NCBI RefSeq assembly: GCF_003144195.1
Contig: NW_020290004.1
Span: forward strand, 309,665 to 373,664
Direction of reading: 5' to 3'
Length of the DNA stretch: 64,000 nucleotides
From: Ceraceosorus guamensis
Lineage: Eukaryota > Basidiomycota > Exobasidiomycetes > Ceraceosorales > Ceraceosoraceae
Both the position numbers and the translations under genes were made by a program. Of the stretch, positions 33,531 to 46,048 are shown in pieces. The notes beneath the pieces are model-generated. The model saw nothing but the letters and a program-made list of their open reading frames with translations, was not told where the DNA came from and did not search any database. The stretch's first letter is position 1, and every line of letters begins with the position of its first letter.

Positions 33531-36500
33531 ATGAAGCACGCTGGAACAGATGCTGAGCATTACAAAAGTCTTTTGGGAATGCTCAAGGGATGGAAATGGT
33601 CGCCCACCGTGGTGACGCAGCTCAAGCGTATAGCTCCGTCTACGCTCGCTTCGCTGCTCTGCTCAGTCTTGATCCTCGTCAGACCCATCCAGCAGCGCTT
33701 CATTGGCCCATATGCTTTCCTCTCCCTGACCTTCCTCTTGTAAGTGGTCGCCATCCGCATCACATGCTTCTAGCTTGGAGGCATCCTAACATTCGTCCCC
33801 GTCTCACATACATGTGCTCTGGCAGTCTATTCTTCTGGCCATGTACGCCCATTGGCGAGCACCTCGAAGGCGTCCTCCTTTCGATCACCGCCTGTGCCAT
33901 CTCACTTGGAATATCCGTCTTGGCGCTGTGGGGTTCCGCCAAACTGTCTAGATTGCCGACGGGTGAAGCTGGAGAAATGTATTCCACGGTGTCTTCAAGA
34001 GCTGTCGGGGCAATCACGCTTTTCGTGCTCTGCTTCAGCGCAGGACTCCTATCGAGCTTCATTCCACGCCTCAAGACACCCGTTCGCATCGCCCTGTTTG
34101 TTGCAGCCTGGAGTCTCAGCGTCACAAAGGCGGATGACGCCTCATCTACCCTTACACCCGGCAAGGCGTTCACCGACCTTTTCTTTCCAGCGTTGACCGG
34201 CGCTGCGTGCAGCACAGTCGCTGCCTTGTGCGTCTTCCCGCGCACGGCAACTCGAGAGTGGGCCAAAAGCTTGGCGAGCGGTCTAGATGAGGTGGCCAAG
34301 ATCGTCGAATGCACAGTACGCGATTTCTATTGCGTCCTCGATTCAGCAGAAGATGGCGACGAAAAAGCCGGATCAGTGCAACCTCGACCGTCTGGGCAGC
34401 TCTCCGCTTATCGCCATTCGTTCCTGGGCCGAGTGACCCAACTCGATGGAACTTACCTCTTCGCATCTCACGAATTCCAAATCGCTCGTGTGCCCTTGTC
34501 AACTATGCGACCCATATTGAGCAATCTCAAGCACCTTCGAGGATGGGCAGCGTGCGGCATGGGACTTGGCACTGGGCTGGAGAGCTCTGCACAGGCGACT
34601 GCACCTCACACCAACAAGACATTTGTCACCCGTGGTGGGGCTGACGATCAAAGTGGTGACGATACGCAATCTGACAGGCTTCACCCGCACATCGAGGCTT
34701 TGGCTCGGGAGGTGATCTCCAGTCTTACACTCGTTCGAAATATCGTCCAAGTGGTGTCACACCAAAGCAGCTGGGCGGAATCCATTGCCTCCCTCAGGAA
34801 AGAGACAGGGGCAGATAGAAGGACCAGTCGTTCGCACAGCCGCTCCGCTTCTCGTACACAAGAGCCGCGCTCTGCACTTTTTGCAGTGGCGCTAGGAGGG
34901 GCTGGCGTCGGCATGGGTATGGACTACCGCTCAAGTGCATTCTCGAAAGAAGCGCTGAACGCCCCAGACCGTGCGGTGCTCGCTCAACGCAAGAGGATCA
35001 AGATGGTGCTCGCCGCAATTCAAGAGAAGGTAGCTGATCCCTTTGTTGATCTGTCGGAGACGCAAACGGATGATGAGGCTGAGGGCATCCCTTCTCAAGG
35101 TAATGCTGGAGCTGCACCACGTCGCCGCCATGGACTCACGGACAATAATGAGCTCGAAATGTGGCGTTCAGAGGAATCACGAAGCAACTCAGCTTTCCTA
35201 CTCATGAGCCTACTGGAAGTTGCGAGAGAATGCTCAACCGCTCTCAAGGAATCTCAACGGATGCTTCGGGCCTGGCACAGGCAGCCTAGGCGTCGCGTCT
35301 GGCTACCGTCCTTTACGTGGCGCCTTTTCTGGGCCAAAGCGGGTCAAATGGGAATGCTACACATCCTCGATACTGCTGGTGGAGCGCTTCACCGGGACGA
35401 TCGAGACGAGGATGACAATGACCGTGCACACGCTCAACGTGACAGTGACGATGGCAAGAGTCCTGGAGCAGATGAAGAGAGACGATTCGCACCAGCTCAG
35501 CAGACGTCGTATGGTGCACCAGAAGAGATCTTCGCCAGCGCAATGGTATCTTCGACGCACTTCAAGTCCCCGACGAGATCGAAGAAAAACGTCATCACAC
35601 GCTTCTTGAACACACGCCGCGTTCTTGCAGTTCGTCTGGCCCTGCATGAGGCCCTGCAAGCTGTCACGCATAGCCCGCAAGTGAGGTTTGCACTGAAGCT
35701 GGCGACAGGAACTGTGCTGCTTTCGCTGCCCGCGTGGGTCGCGCGCGACTGGTGGCAGGCCCAAAGAGGACAGTGGCTCGTCATTGTGAGTGCCGCCCCC
35801 AAAGACTCGTGACAACATGGCTACTTAACTTTGCGTCCTGGCTTTGCCTGTCTTTCTACAGACGTACATTTGGTGTCTGGAGACTAGTACCGGCGCCACA
35901 TTGAGGGTCTCTGCATTTCGTATCGCTGGGACATTCGCAGGCGCCTTTTACGGCATTATCAGCTGGTACGCCTCTGGTGGCAAGGCACCTGCGCTTGGTT
36001 TCTTCCTTGTGCTGGGCAGCATCCCGGCAGCATACTTGGCGCTTTTCACGCGCGCTCCGGGTGTCGGTGTCGTCATGGCGATCACTTTTCCCGTGGTTTG
36101 TCTGATCCCAATCATTGACACCTCGCAGTCACACCACGTGCCATCGATCGCGCTTATCCGAGGGTATCAGATTCTACTGGGCATCGTGGCTGCTCTACTT
36201 GTCAATCTTTTGGTTTGGCCTTATCACGCCCGCGTGCACCTGCAGCGCCATATTTCCAAGACCGCCTCTTCCTTGCAACACCTGTACCTCAGTCTTAGTA
36301 GGCAGACTGTGAGCGGACTCGTACCGACGAGGGAGACTAGGCACAGATTCGAAGCTTTGGAGAGCGCCATCACAGACTCACTCAGTCGATGTCGGATGGA
36401 CCTGGACTTGATGGCTGCAGAAATCCGCCTCGTCCCCTTGCCCACTCACGTCCTGCGCCGATGTGTGTCGGCTCTTCAGAACATCAGCGACCTACTACTG

Positions 36501-37751
36501 GCCTTGCGTCATGTCCGTGAGACAGCTATGCTGCGATTCGGCGTCTACGAGCATACGGTCCTGAATGTGTTGGCTCTGAGGACCGATTTGATCTCGAACA
36601 TCGTGCTCAACCTTTGGACAGCGGCGGCAGCCATCAAGACACGCGACCCACTCCCTCAGTGCCTGCCTAGCCCGCGCCTAGCTCTGCAAGATCTCACCAG
36701 GGCATTGCGAGAGGACCTCACTCGTGCGCCTCCCAGTCGTCAGCGGTCGGGCAAGCAATCCAGAGAGCCGCCGAGCTTTAATGTTCGGTCTCCGTCAACA
36801 GATGAGGATGGTGGAGACGCGCAACCTGAAGGTGTCCTACTCTCCACAGCGGTCCGCAGACTGCAGCAGCAGCAGCAGGATATAGGGGGTGGCCTGCCAA
36901 CCTCTCCATCCAGCCGTAATGCATCGCGCAAGTCACATGCTCATGTGGTTTCTCTCTCGCTGTCGCACACCAATACTCATCACCACTTTGCTCCAATCGG
37001 TAGCGGATCTGCCAGTGGCTCCCGCACGCCGATCGCATCACTTGCACCTTCAGCCTTCCGGCTACCCGATCAGAGCAACTCATCAATACTGAGATTCGAA
37101 GACAGCACGACTTCAGGCAACGCTCCTTGGCAAGAGTCCGAGAGAGCGAGCGATGCCCACAATCGTCCCGCGGAGTCAATCAAGGAAGTCCATGATGAGG
37201 AGTCGAGCGCAACATCGAAATCGCGCGTGAAAAGCGCAGACAAGCCGCCTGCAAGCTCAGGCGCATATCTCTTCACGCTCGCAGAGCACTCGCTCTTGCA
37301 GGACATCGTCGAGCAGCTCGAGACGGTGCTGGAGTGCGTGCGCGATCTAGTCGGCGAACAGCCTTTATTCGTCGCCCAGTACATGCCTCGATCGATGGTG
37401 CCCCAGAATGTAGGCTATGATCCTCACCTCTCGTATGATCCTTCCAGGACGCAGTCGGGAATGGATCAGGAGCTACGTCGTCGTCACCAGTACTCTGCTT
37501 CGGCCAGTATGAATCCTAGCTTGACTCATCATCACGGTCTCACGCTTTTGAACGAGCTTGCCGCGCACGAACATCGTCGGCTCCGAAGAACGGCCACAAA
37601 GACGGCAACTCAACCTGAGCGGATTGGCGAAGAAGAGCGCAAGGATGCACCGCCGTTGGAAGAACAGCAGGGCTCTCAAGATGAAGCCGAAAGCGGCGTG
37701 TCCGCGACAGCACCGAACCTTCGCAACATGTTTTCGAACTCGACCCAGTGA
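33531..37751 (+). CDS. FUSC/BRE4-like large integral membrane protein (putative ER or plasma-membrane transporter)
   Basis: Three exons (33531-33739, 33826-35785, 35862-37751) give 1,352 residues. There are two blocks of transmembrane helices. The first contains LASLLCSVLILVRPIQQRFI, PYAFLSLTFLF, FFWPCTPIGEHLEG and several helices up to VAALCVFPRTATREW. The second follows VRFALKLATGTVLLSLPAWV and runs through GQWLVIT, STGATLRVSAFRIAGTFAGA, GIISWYASGGKAPA to LLVNLLVWPYHARV. Between and after them are long cytosolic regions with Ser/Arg-rich, phospho-site-like sequence. This is the layout of fungal proteins with a 6-TM N-terminal domain and a FUSC (fusaric acid resistance/aromatic acid exporter) domain, which include the brefeldin-A-sensitivity protein Bre4. 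The substrate is not known. A run of CAG codons near 36860 gives poly-Gln. Only 75 bp separate its stop from the asparaginase stop on the other strand. Confidence 0.85.
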
Positions 37752-37826
37752 AATATCTCAATTATCTACGTCATCCCGTCATCTATATTCACATTTCTCC
37801 ACCCATTTGTATTTACAAGCAGCAAT

Positions 37827-39268
37827 CTACGCAGTCTTGAAGACATCCTTGACAGCCTGCATGTCAAGGGGAGCTTTGGCAAGCTGAAGCTGAAGGAGAA
37901 TCTTGGCTTTCTGAGGGTTCAAAGTTTTGGAAGGTATGCTGGTGGTCCCGTTGCCGAAGTTGTTTCCTGCCTGAACGGTCCCGCTGGGAGATCTGCTTGC
38001 AGTGATCACTGGTACACCCCGATTCATCAGCTTGGTCATAGAGTCCAGCCAAGTCCTATCCGCTTCTCCATCACCTTCTCCAGCAATCACTACACCTTGC
38101 ACTCCTTGCGACGCTGCAAAGTCCAACTGGGCCGGTCCTTGGTCGAGGGCAGCGTAAAGGATGGAAACGCTAGGAAGGTTATTGTTGGCGGGCAGGGACG
38201 ATACGGGATAAAGCTGCCGACCAGTCGCTCTCGCAGGCTGGTAGTAGTAGATAGGCTCAATCTAAGGCACGACACACGCGCAACAAGGTCAGCGATGCAG
38301 TCACACCGACAGTCGGGTCATCCTGAAAGGACTCACGCCAGCGAAAGTGCCCAGAAAGCCTGCTTCGAGTGCCTGAAAAGTGTCCAGTGTTCGCGTGTTG
38401 CTCTTGAAAGTGTAGTAAGCGCTGCCGATCCTATCATTGAGAACGATCAACGTGCCTCTATTTCTTGAGGATGATGAGATGCTCGCGCTCACAGCTTGGA
38501 ACAAATTGAAAGAACCGTCTGCGGAGAGAGAAGTGGTCGGGCGCATGGCTCCCGTCACCCTGCGAAGGTGGTCAGGGCCGTGAGCTGGCTGTCTGCAGGA
38601 CCGAGACCGTACTACGCGACTCGGTGTCCTCACACGATCGGCCGTTCATCGTCGATGATACTATCGAAAAGGAACGCGGCCTCTTCGAGGGTATCTGTTC
38701 CTGTCGTCACGCACACAAAGTGTTTATTCTTGTTCTCACGAAATTGCAGGTCGCATGAAGCGGCGCAGTCTCACCCATTGTGACGATCACTCCTGAGAGA
38801 TTAGAATCGCTGTCCAGGTCACCTTGGATCTTCTTGGTTAGGGATAGCAGGATGGAAGTGTTGAGCTGATTCGAGCCCGTATTTGTGAACTACAGCGACA
38901 CGAAAGATGTGCAACGACAATCAACAAGCCACATCCTTCGGAATATCAGCTACTCGGGCTCACCTGCTCGGACTCTATCATTGCTATATCCTTCAGAGGA
39001 GGCACGGCCTGCAGCAGCTGTTCGACGGTCACTTGTCCGGCAGAATACTGCGTAGTGTCCGTCGAGCTGTTCGAGTTGCTGGCCTGCGTCGTCTCGTGGG
39101 CGTCAGCACAGTCGATTGAGCTTGATGGTCGACGCTTTTACTCACCCCAGCGATGGTTCCCCCTGTCGCGTAGATTTTGACTTTTGGTAGAGCTGCTTCG
39201 ACCATCACGAGTATGTGTAGCCATGAGCAGAGGCCGAGTATGGCCCATCCCAAATGGCGAGAGAGCAT
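37827..39268 (-). CDS. Secreted L-asparaginase (type II)
   Basis: Six exons (39268-39146, 39083-38964, 38889-38775, 38700-38634, 38559-38337, 38261-37827) give 360 residues, all joints in phase. The N-terminus is a signal peptide (hydrophobic WAILGLCSWLHILVMVEA) followed at once by KVKIYATGGTIAG with the first catalytic Thr. The second active-site block is SGVIVTMGTDTLEEAAF, then IVVTGAMRPTTSLSADG, GTLIVLNDRI and GVVIAGEGDG. This is the bacterial-type II fold that hydrolyses extracellular asparagine to aspartate and ammonia. A short Asn/Ser/Thr stretch after the first motif (ASNSNSSTDTTQYSAGQ) replaces the usual flexible active-site loop. It is divergent from the amino-acid permease and close to a secreted protease, which fits nitrogen scavenging. 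Confidence 0.9.
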
Positions 39269-41805
39269 CTTGCTTCAAGATGTCGAAGGAGGCTGTAAAG
39301 TGATGACGGTACTGCGTTCAGTGTGAGTAACGGTTGCCTAATATTCTCATGTTGCTACCTTTCTGAAGCCGCACATACGATCGCGATGCCTTTCCTGAGA
39401 TCGAAGGGACATCTGATACGGTACTCGTGCCACAAATGGCGCGTATATGTGCATTTCACGCTTTAGCGTGGCCACTCTTTAGCTGCAGCCTCGTCGATGT
39501 GACTTCACACTAGAACGCGAGGTGAAGCAAGCATCTACCGCAGGGAAGATGTGCTGCATTGCGAGAACAAGTGAAGAGTACCTCATCGGTCCTCGCTTGT
39601 CGGTCAAGGGCTTGTTCTCGTTTGGAGTCTTTCATTCTTCACTTCTGCGACGTCGTGCTCCACTTCAAGCCTCGACGGTGCACAGCCTGCTCGCTGAGTA
39701 CGTGACGCGGACAACAATGGGCATGGACGCCGTGGACGTGAGCGTTATAGGCATCCAGCAAGGCCATTGTGTAGAGGGGTCAATTTTTGAACGTCAAGAG
39801 AAACTAGGCCTTCTGACCCGAATTCGAGTCACGAGTTTCGGCCGCGCCTGTTTTGTTCACGCTAAGTCACGTTACTTGCAAGAATCACTACTCAAGACTG
39901 ATACACCGGTGAACGTTCTGCTCACGTGACTTGAAGTTGCAGGCCGCGGTTTTACCGCTGTAGCATGACCCACACCCGCGGGTCCGAGGCCGGCTTTCCG
40001 CACGCGCACATCAGCACCCGCGACACTTTGACTCAAGACTTGATGTGCGATAGCGCGCGGACTGGAGAGCCGCAGGTAAAGTGCCGTGTCGTCGCGGCGG
40101 CAAGCGGCGCATCCCAGAGCTCGATCGGATCGAAAGGAAGTCGAATCCAGGCACTTTCCCACTCTGATCACGAACGCTTATTCTGAACTTGCCAAGCCGG
40201 CGCAATTAGCGAAACGGAGTTTGAAAAGAGGGAAGCAGGTCACATATCCACGCACAAGTCAAACACCGAAGTGTGCTGGTGCTCGACCTTTCTACATGCT
40301 GTAGTCTGAGTTTGCGTGTGCGATAACTCTTCTTTGCTGTCGAGCTAAAGCGGCGTTGATGTGCCTCACTCCGCGAAGTACGGCCGCGCCCAGCTATGGT
40401 TGGAGATCATCGAGGGAGATTACGCAAACTTAAGACTCGATGATAATTGTCATCGCAAAGGTGCGGTCCTTGCAACACAGACGTTGACATTTGTGCGATG
40501 CCCTTGTGCAGAAGAAGAGAAGAATTACGAATGAGGCAGTCGATGTGTTTCATGATCACCAACAGGAAAGCTTTGCAAGCTGTCGCCACCGCGCGCGGCC
40601 TCACACACGCATCGCGAGCGAGCTCAGTGAGAAGTTTTTGCATGCAGGGAGGGGTCGAGCATGCAGCAGGTCTCACGCCATCCACCCGCCTCTGATGTGC
40701 CGCCTCGAGCCATCAGATGACTGGAAGCCCACCTTCTGTCGAGCAGGATTAGCACAAATTTTTGGGCTCCTCCGCTTGTGTGCGTGCTAACGATTGCTGA
40801 GGCAAAGGCGCAAGCGCAACGATGCGCCGATTGAGATGCAGGCGCCTGCCAAGTCGCGAGAACTCCGTTCGGTGATGTTTCTGAGCAGTGACGGGCGCCT
40901 ACTATAGCTAGGGTATGATGTTAATACTCACGACTAATCACGAATCAGAATCGTGAATGGCACCCAGCGCGCAGAGCAGGCGTTGTTTCGCGATAAGCTA
41001 GGATTCAAATTGTGCAGCTTTCGTGTCCTATGCTGTGAGTCCGCAATTAATTGTGAGTGAACACTCGCGACTCTTGCAGCAGCAAAAGGGCGTAGCGAAA
41101 GGGCGCAGCAAGGGGGCGCAGCTCAAGCAACTGAAGCGACCGGCCTAGACTCGCTGCATGGCTTCGATGGGCGATAAGGCGAGCAAGACGCCCCGGCCGA
41201 GGTGCAGGCAGCAGCTTGACACACAAGATGGAGGATATCGGGCCACCAACGTACGCCCTTCCTGGTCTCAGCTTGCTGCGTCGTCTTATGATATGAGAGG
41301 TCTGCTGATAAGCTCTCGGGGCTTGGCATGCGTCAAGCTTGTCACGCGATACCAGATACCGTTCGCGCGGTCAGCACTCACGACTTCCGGTGGGGTAAAT
41401 TCTGCAAGGCACTTCGCTAGCTGCACCTATACAACAGTACGTGGACGTCGGAGCCAAGCTGAGTGCTGGTACAGCAGTCGCGAGTGAAGGCGCCGAAGGG
41501 CGTGGCGTGCACATCCGCGACTAAGATACATGTACTCACACACTGTAGCGCGGTCGACTTTTAACGCTTTAAGAAGACCAGCCCGTTCCTGCATTCCATC
41601 CTACCTCGCCCCCTTCTTCAGATGAAGGCTTACCCCGACTTGGAAGGCCAAAGTGCATCCATCTGACAGCCGGACCACCATCCATTCGTCCTATCCACCC
41701 AGCCTCTGACTTAACTCAGTTGGCTCTTCCTCTCCTTTCGGAATCTCCTCTTCTCTTCTAAGACTGGAACCCTAGAGCCACTTGCGCGCAAGATCCTTCG
41801 TCACG
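39269..41805. other. Divergent spacer between asparaginase and amino-acid permease
   Basis: About 2.5 kb without a supported gene. It holds a perfect TCACGTGA at 39922-39929, CACGA-type repeat words at 40926-40960, and three GATAAG words at 40992-40997, 41173-41178 and 41306-41311 that could serve GATA nitrogen regulators. A CT-rich leader precedes the permease ATG. The scattered ORFs (for example 39522-39929) lack protein-like features. Confidence 0.45.
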
Positions 41806-43735
41806 ATGGCTGATGCGGTCACTCGTGCTGAGTCGGTGGCGTCCAAGCCATCCGAGGAAAAGGTTCCGTACGACGTCTCTGTCAAAGAAAGCGTCTCAGA
41901 TCGCGATGCTGCTGCTGCTCAATCCGAGGAAAATGGCGACTTGCATCGGGCCCTCAAGCCGAGGCAGGTCTCCATGATTGCCATCGGCGGTGCGATTGGC
42001 ACTGGTCTCATCATCGGCACTGGTTCTGCCTTGGGTCAAGGTGGTCCCGCTGGTGTCCTCATCGGATACGTCGTCATGGGCTTGTGCTGCTTCGCCACGC
42101 TTTGCGCTCTCGCGGAGATGAGCGCATACATTCCTCACAAGCGAGGATTTCCTGGTCATGCCACACGCTTCGTCAGCCCCGAATTTGGATTTGCGTGAGT
42201 GTTGGTCGGGGAGCGGGGACATTGCCGAGTCCTCTGAGCTCAGATTCATTCGACTTACATTGTGTTGCGCTGCGCCATGCGCCCATAGAACTGGATACAA
42301 CTACCTCTTCAAGTGTGAGCAGCGCGAAGCAGGGTCACTAGAGCTCACGACTTCTTCTTTGCTGACAGTGGCTTCTCTCATATCGCAGACCTGATCATCT
42401 TCCCCACCCAGCTTAGCGCCGCCGCCCTCCTGATCACGTTCTGGACACCGCTCAATCCCGCAGTCATCATCAGCGTCTACCTAGTCGTATGCGTATTCCT
42501 CAACTATGCAGGCGTAGCTTGGTTTGGCGAGATAGAATTCTGGCTTTCGTTCATCAAGATCATCGTTTTGACGGGATTGATTCTCCTCGCGCTCATCCTC
42601 GATCTTGGAGGTGGTCCAACTGGAGACTTCATTGGCGGCCGCAACTGGAGAGATGGAAGAGCATTCCGCGAATACAAGGCGGAGGGTGCTCTGGGTCGCT
42701 TCCTCGGCGTTTGGAGCTGCATGACTACCGGTCTCTTCGCCTTCATGGGCAGCGAGCTGATTGGTGTCTGCGTCGGTGAGACAGCCAACCCCAGGAAAGC
42801 TCTGCCTTCGGCGATCAAGAAGACTTTCTATCGTATCCTCTTCTTCTACTGGATCGGCACGACGATGATCGGTCTCATCGTCCCTTCCGACGACCCCAGA
42901 CTCCTCGGCAAAGGTGTTACGAAGGGCACAGCAGCAGCCAGTCCATTCGTCATTGCAGTTGTCGACGCCCAAATCAAGGCGCTGCCAAGCCTTGTGAATG
43001 CGTGCTTGCTTATCTTTGTCCTCTCGGCCTGCAACTCCGATCTGTACATCGCTGCTAGGACCCTCTACGCCATTGCGTGAGTTCTGCAGCTCGTGCCCTC
43101 TTGGCTTGTCAGCTGTCACGTCTATGTACTGACGCCTCCCCTGCCGATCTCGACCGTCACGTCGCAGCGAGGACGGCAATGCGCCCCGCATCTTCCTGAA
43201 GTGCAACAAGCGTGGAGTGCCTTACATGGCCCTTGGCTTCTCCTCGATCATCGGTGCTATCGCTTACATGAGTGTGAACACCGGTGGAAACACTGCATTC
43301 GGGTACCTCAAGGACACCGTCACAATTTGCGGCGGTGTCGCGTGGTGCAACATCCTCTACTCTCACATCGCTTTCATGAGAGGCCTCAAGGCTCAAGGCA
43401 TTTCTCGAGACATTTTGCCCTACCGAGCGCCATTTGCGCCATACACATCTTGGGCCGCTCTCATCTGGGTCTCCATCGTGCTCTTCTTCAAGGGCTTTGC
43501 AGCATTCATCGGCAAGTTCGAGTACAAGACTTTCATCACCCACTACATCGCTTTGCCGTTCTTCTTTGTCCTCTGGTTCGGCTACAAGTTCGTCTGTAAG
43601 ACCAAGGTGGTCAAGCCTCAACAGATTGACTTTGCAGCTGCGCAATCGTACGATCACCTCGACGAGAAGGAGGACGAGGAGATTGGCAATCTGACCATGA
43701 AACAGAAGACGATCAAGTTCTTCAAGGAGTGGTAG
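41806..43735 (+). CDS. Amino-acid permease (APC superfamily, YAT group)
   Basis: Four exons (41806-42194, 42289-42314, 42389-43076, 43168-43735) give 556 residues with about 12 hydrophobic helices. A 45-residue acidic cytosolic N-terminus leads to LKPRQVSMIAIGGAIGTGLI, the substrate-binding glycine segment of fungal amino-acid permeases. FLGVWSCMTTGLFAFMGSEL and GVCVGETANPRKALPSAIKK form the conserved middle, and SACNSDLYIAARTLYAIAED is the conserved block near helix 8. The C-terminal tail is charged (EKEDEE) and has Lys residues near its end, as in permeases controlled by ubiquitin. The second exon is only 26 nt long and encodes TGYNYLFK at the start of helix 3. Individual substrates cannot be told from sequence. 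Confidence 0.93.
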
Positions 43736-46048
43736 AGTGTTCAGCTCAGGCCTACAGCATTGCAAGCATTGCCCTTGCCCGACTGTCCCTGCTGCTGTTC
43801 AAAGTTTCTTGTCATCACGAATGTTTCCAAAACCCACCTGTTTGTATTTCACGTCACGACGAGATATTGGATGTTCCTTGACCTCGATGTGGAAAGCTCG
43901 GTCTCAATGCCTTGTGAACGGTGTGCGAGAATTCTGGTAGTCGAAAGGCAGTCATCGCTCCATGCTAGTGTAAAATTCGAAAGGTTGTGGAGTCCGCAAA
44001 GGCATGGTGGAGCAAGGAAGTTCCTCAATCGCTTCGAGAAAGGGGATCAGCGCACATCGGCTGCGAGGGGCCGATTTTCTATGCTCAGTTGCAAAACGGG
44101 ACGCGCTGCTTGAGCTTCGCGCTTGCTCCAGGTCCTGCTTCATGCACCACAGCAGCCTCGGCAACGGAACACAAGCTTTGACGGCGGTGAGCCGCGCTTG
44201 CTAGGTCAACCTTTGGAGGCGGAGTCGCGAGCAGGATGTGTTGGTCGTATATCGAGGGGGGCGACGCACAATTCACAGCTTGCTGTATTCTCATGAGAGG
44301 CTCCCGAGTGCAGGTCCTTCCTTGCCCTTGCAGCACGATGTGGCTTGCTGGACATATCGCGCCCCGAATTTGAATTGTCGATTGATGTGATCGCGGACAT
44401 CTTCTCCGTGCGCGCGCGGCGCATTCGCGTTCACGTCCCATCCGTGGTCGTCCGTCGTTCGCCGCCGGCTGAGGCGGTTCTTGAGCAGCTCGTCGCGATG
44501 TGCTGCCGCACGTCGCCGACAGATTGGTGAATCTCAGAATCACAAATGCTGGTCGAGCGGCTCGTAAATCGTGATCGGACGCGCAAAGAAGCGGAGGAGG
44601 AGGAAGATAGATGGAATGCAAGCATATATTCGACGTTTTGCGGGGTCGTTTCACACCTTTCTGCTATACATTGACGTACTGCCAGCGGGTCGCGATGCCC
44701 AAGATAGACGCCACGATCATTACGAATCCAATCAATTGAAAGTATTGAGCCCGGCGGTTGGACTTCACGAACATCTCCCTGCATACCCGAGTGGCGAGTG
44801 CGTGTGCGGTACAAGCACTTACGACTTTCTGGCTTGCAAGCTTGCATCGCTCACTACTCGCAATCGTCGTGATCGAGTAGGCTTCACGGCCTGATTATGA
44901 GCATGCAATCGTGAATGAGGCATTCACATTCGTGACTTGCGACTTCCGTCGGGCAAATCCAGCGAGCAAAGGTGAGACACAGCTAAGCAAGCATTCACAT
45001 TCTCTTTACGCGTGCCGACGTATGATGAGTGGCAGAGGGTTGACGCTCCTGCCAGCTTGCGATGTGGTGCCTCGAAGCCGCTGCTTGCGGGTACAGATTC
45101 GTAATTCACGATTAGCATCAGCACACGCCGCGCTCGCCTCCCCTCCGCTCCGCCCAGAGACGGAGTTTGAGAACAAACATGCGGTCGGCGCAACTCTCTT
45201 GCGAGGAGCATATGCATGCTTAGCGTGCGGGTTCCTCGCGGTCGTGTGCGTCTTGCCGTACGATGTCGCGCTGCCTGATGCTTGATGCTCGATCGTTCCT
45301 TCTTCCCCTGCTTCTTCTCGCGCAACACGAATCTAGCAGGTGCATGCTGGACATAGTCCCTGGATGCTCTTATCGCGCAAGCATCGCCGCGATGCGATTA
45401 GGAAAGCTCACAAAGCGGCCGAGGACCCGCTTGTGTTTGCGATGGCTAGCTTCCGCTCGCACAGTCACAAAGCTAAGGTGCGTATCAGCACAGGCGGCAG
45501 TAGACCCCCACTGTCATCGACCGCGGGGCCACTCCCAGCGCACCTGCACGATTCAGGAGGATCAGCCGCGGTTCAGCACTGCATCCGCCGGTAAGATGGC
45601 CCTCGGTCTTTCCTGCGACGTGGCTTCGAGCTTATCCCCCGCCTCTCCTAGCTCTGACGATCTGGATTTGTTATTCCTTTGCTCGCCTGTTCCAAGCTTG
45701 CATAGTCCTTTGACGCTAATATAGATAGCTTCTGACCGACTGCATACCGCACAGCCGTCTTGCCACGATGGTTGCGCGGTCCTTGCGTCTGCATTCGTGC
45801 GTGCACTCAGTGAACAGCAAGCAGCATGGTCAGCATAGACGATATCACAGCAGCAGCAGCAGCTGACTGAACCGCAACGGAGGATCCAGCTCCCACTTTG
45901 CCCAGGCAGCTTGAACGCATAAATACCCAGTCCGACGAGCCAGCATAGCCTCCCTTTCCCCACCCGCTCTGCCCACTCCCTCACGTCTCTAACGTCCCTT
46001 TCCATTCTCCACCTTTGCCGTCTTCTCAGCTCATCCATTCACTTCACA
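43736..46048. other. Spacer between permease and secreted protease
   Basis: About 2.3 kb without a supported gene. Three clusters of the CACGAATC/GATTCGTG word lie at 44529-44576, 44905-44940 and 45096-45114. Two CTTATC (GATAAG on the minus strand) words lie at 45369-45374 and 45630-45635, and a (CAG)5 run lies near 45848-45862. The last 130 bp form a typical CT-rich core promoter. Confidence 0.45.
45918..45927 (+). promoter_or_regulatory. TATA-like element of the sedolisin gene
   Basis: CATAAATACC lies about 125 bp upstream of the protease ATG at 46049, just before a long pyrimidine-rich tract. This is the arrangement seen in many fungal genes for secreted, inducible enzymes. Confidence 0.35.

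Noticed and set aside
42481-43209. A 242-codon minus-strand ORF across the amino-acid permease
   Set aside because: Antisense shadow of the permease exons, spanning an intron of the real gene.
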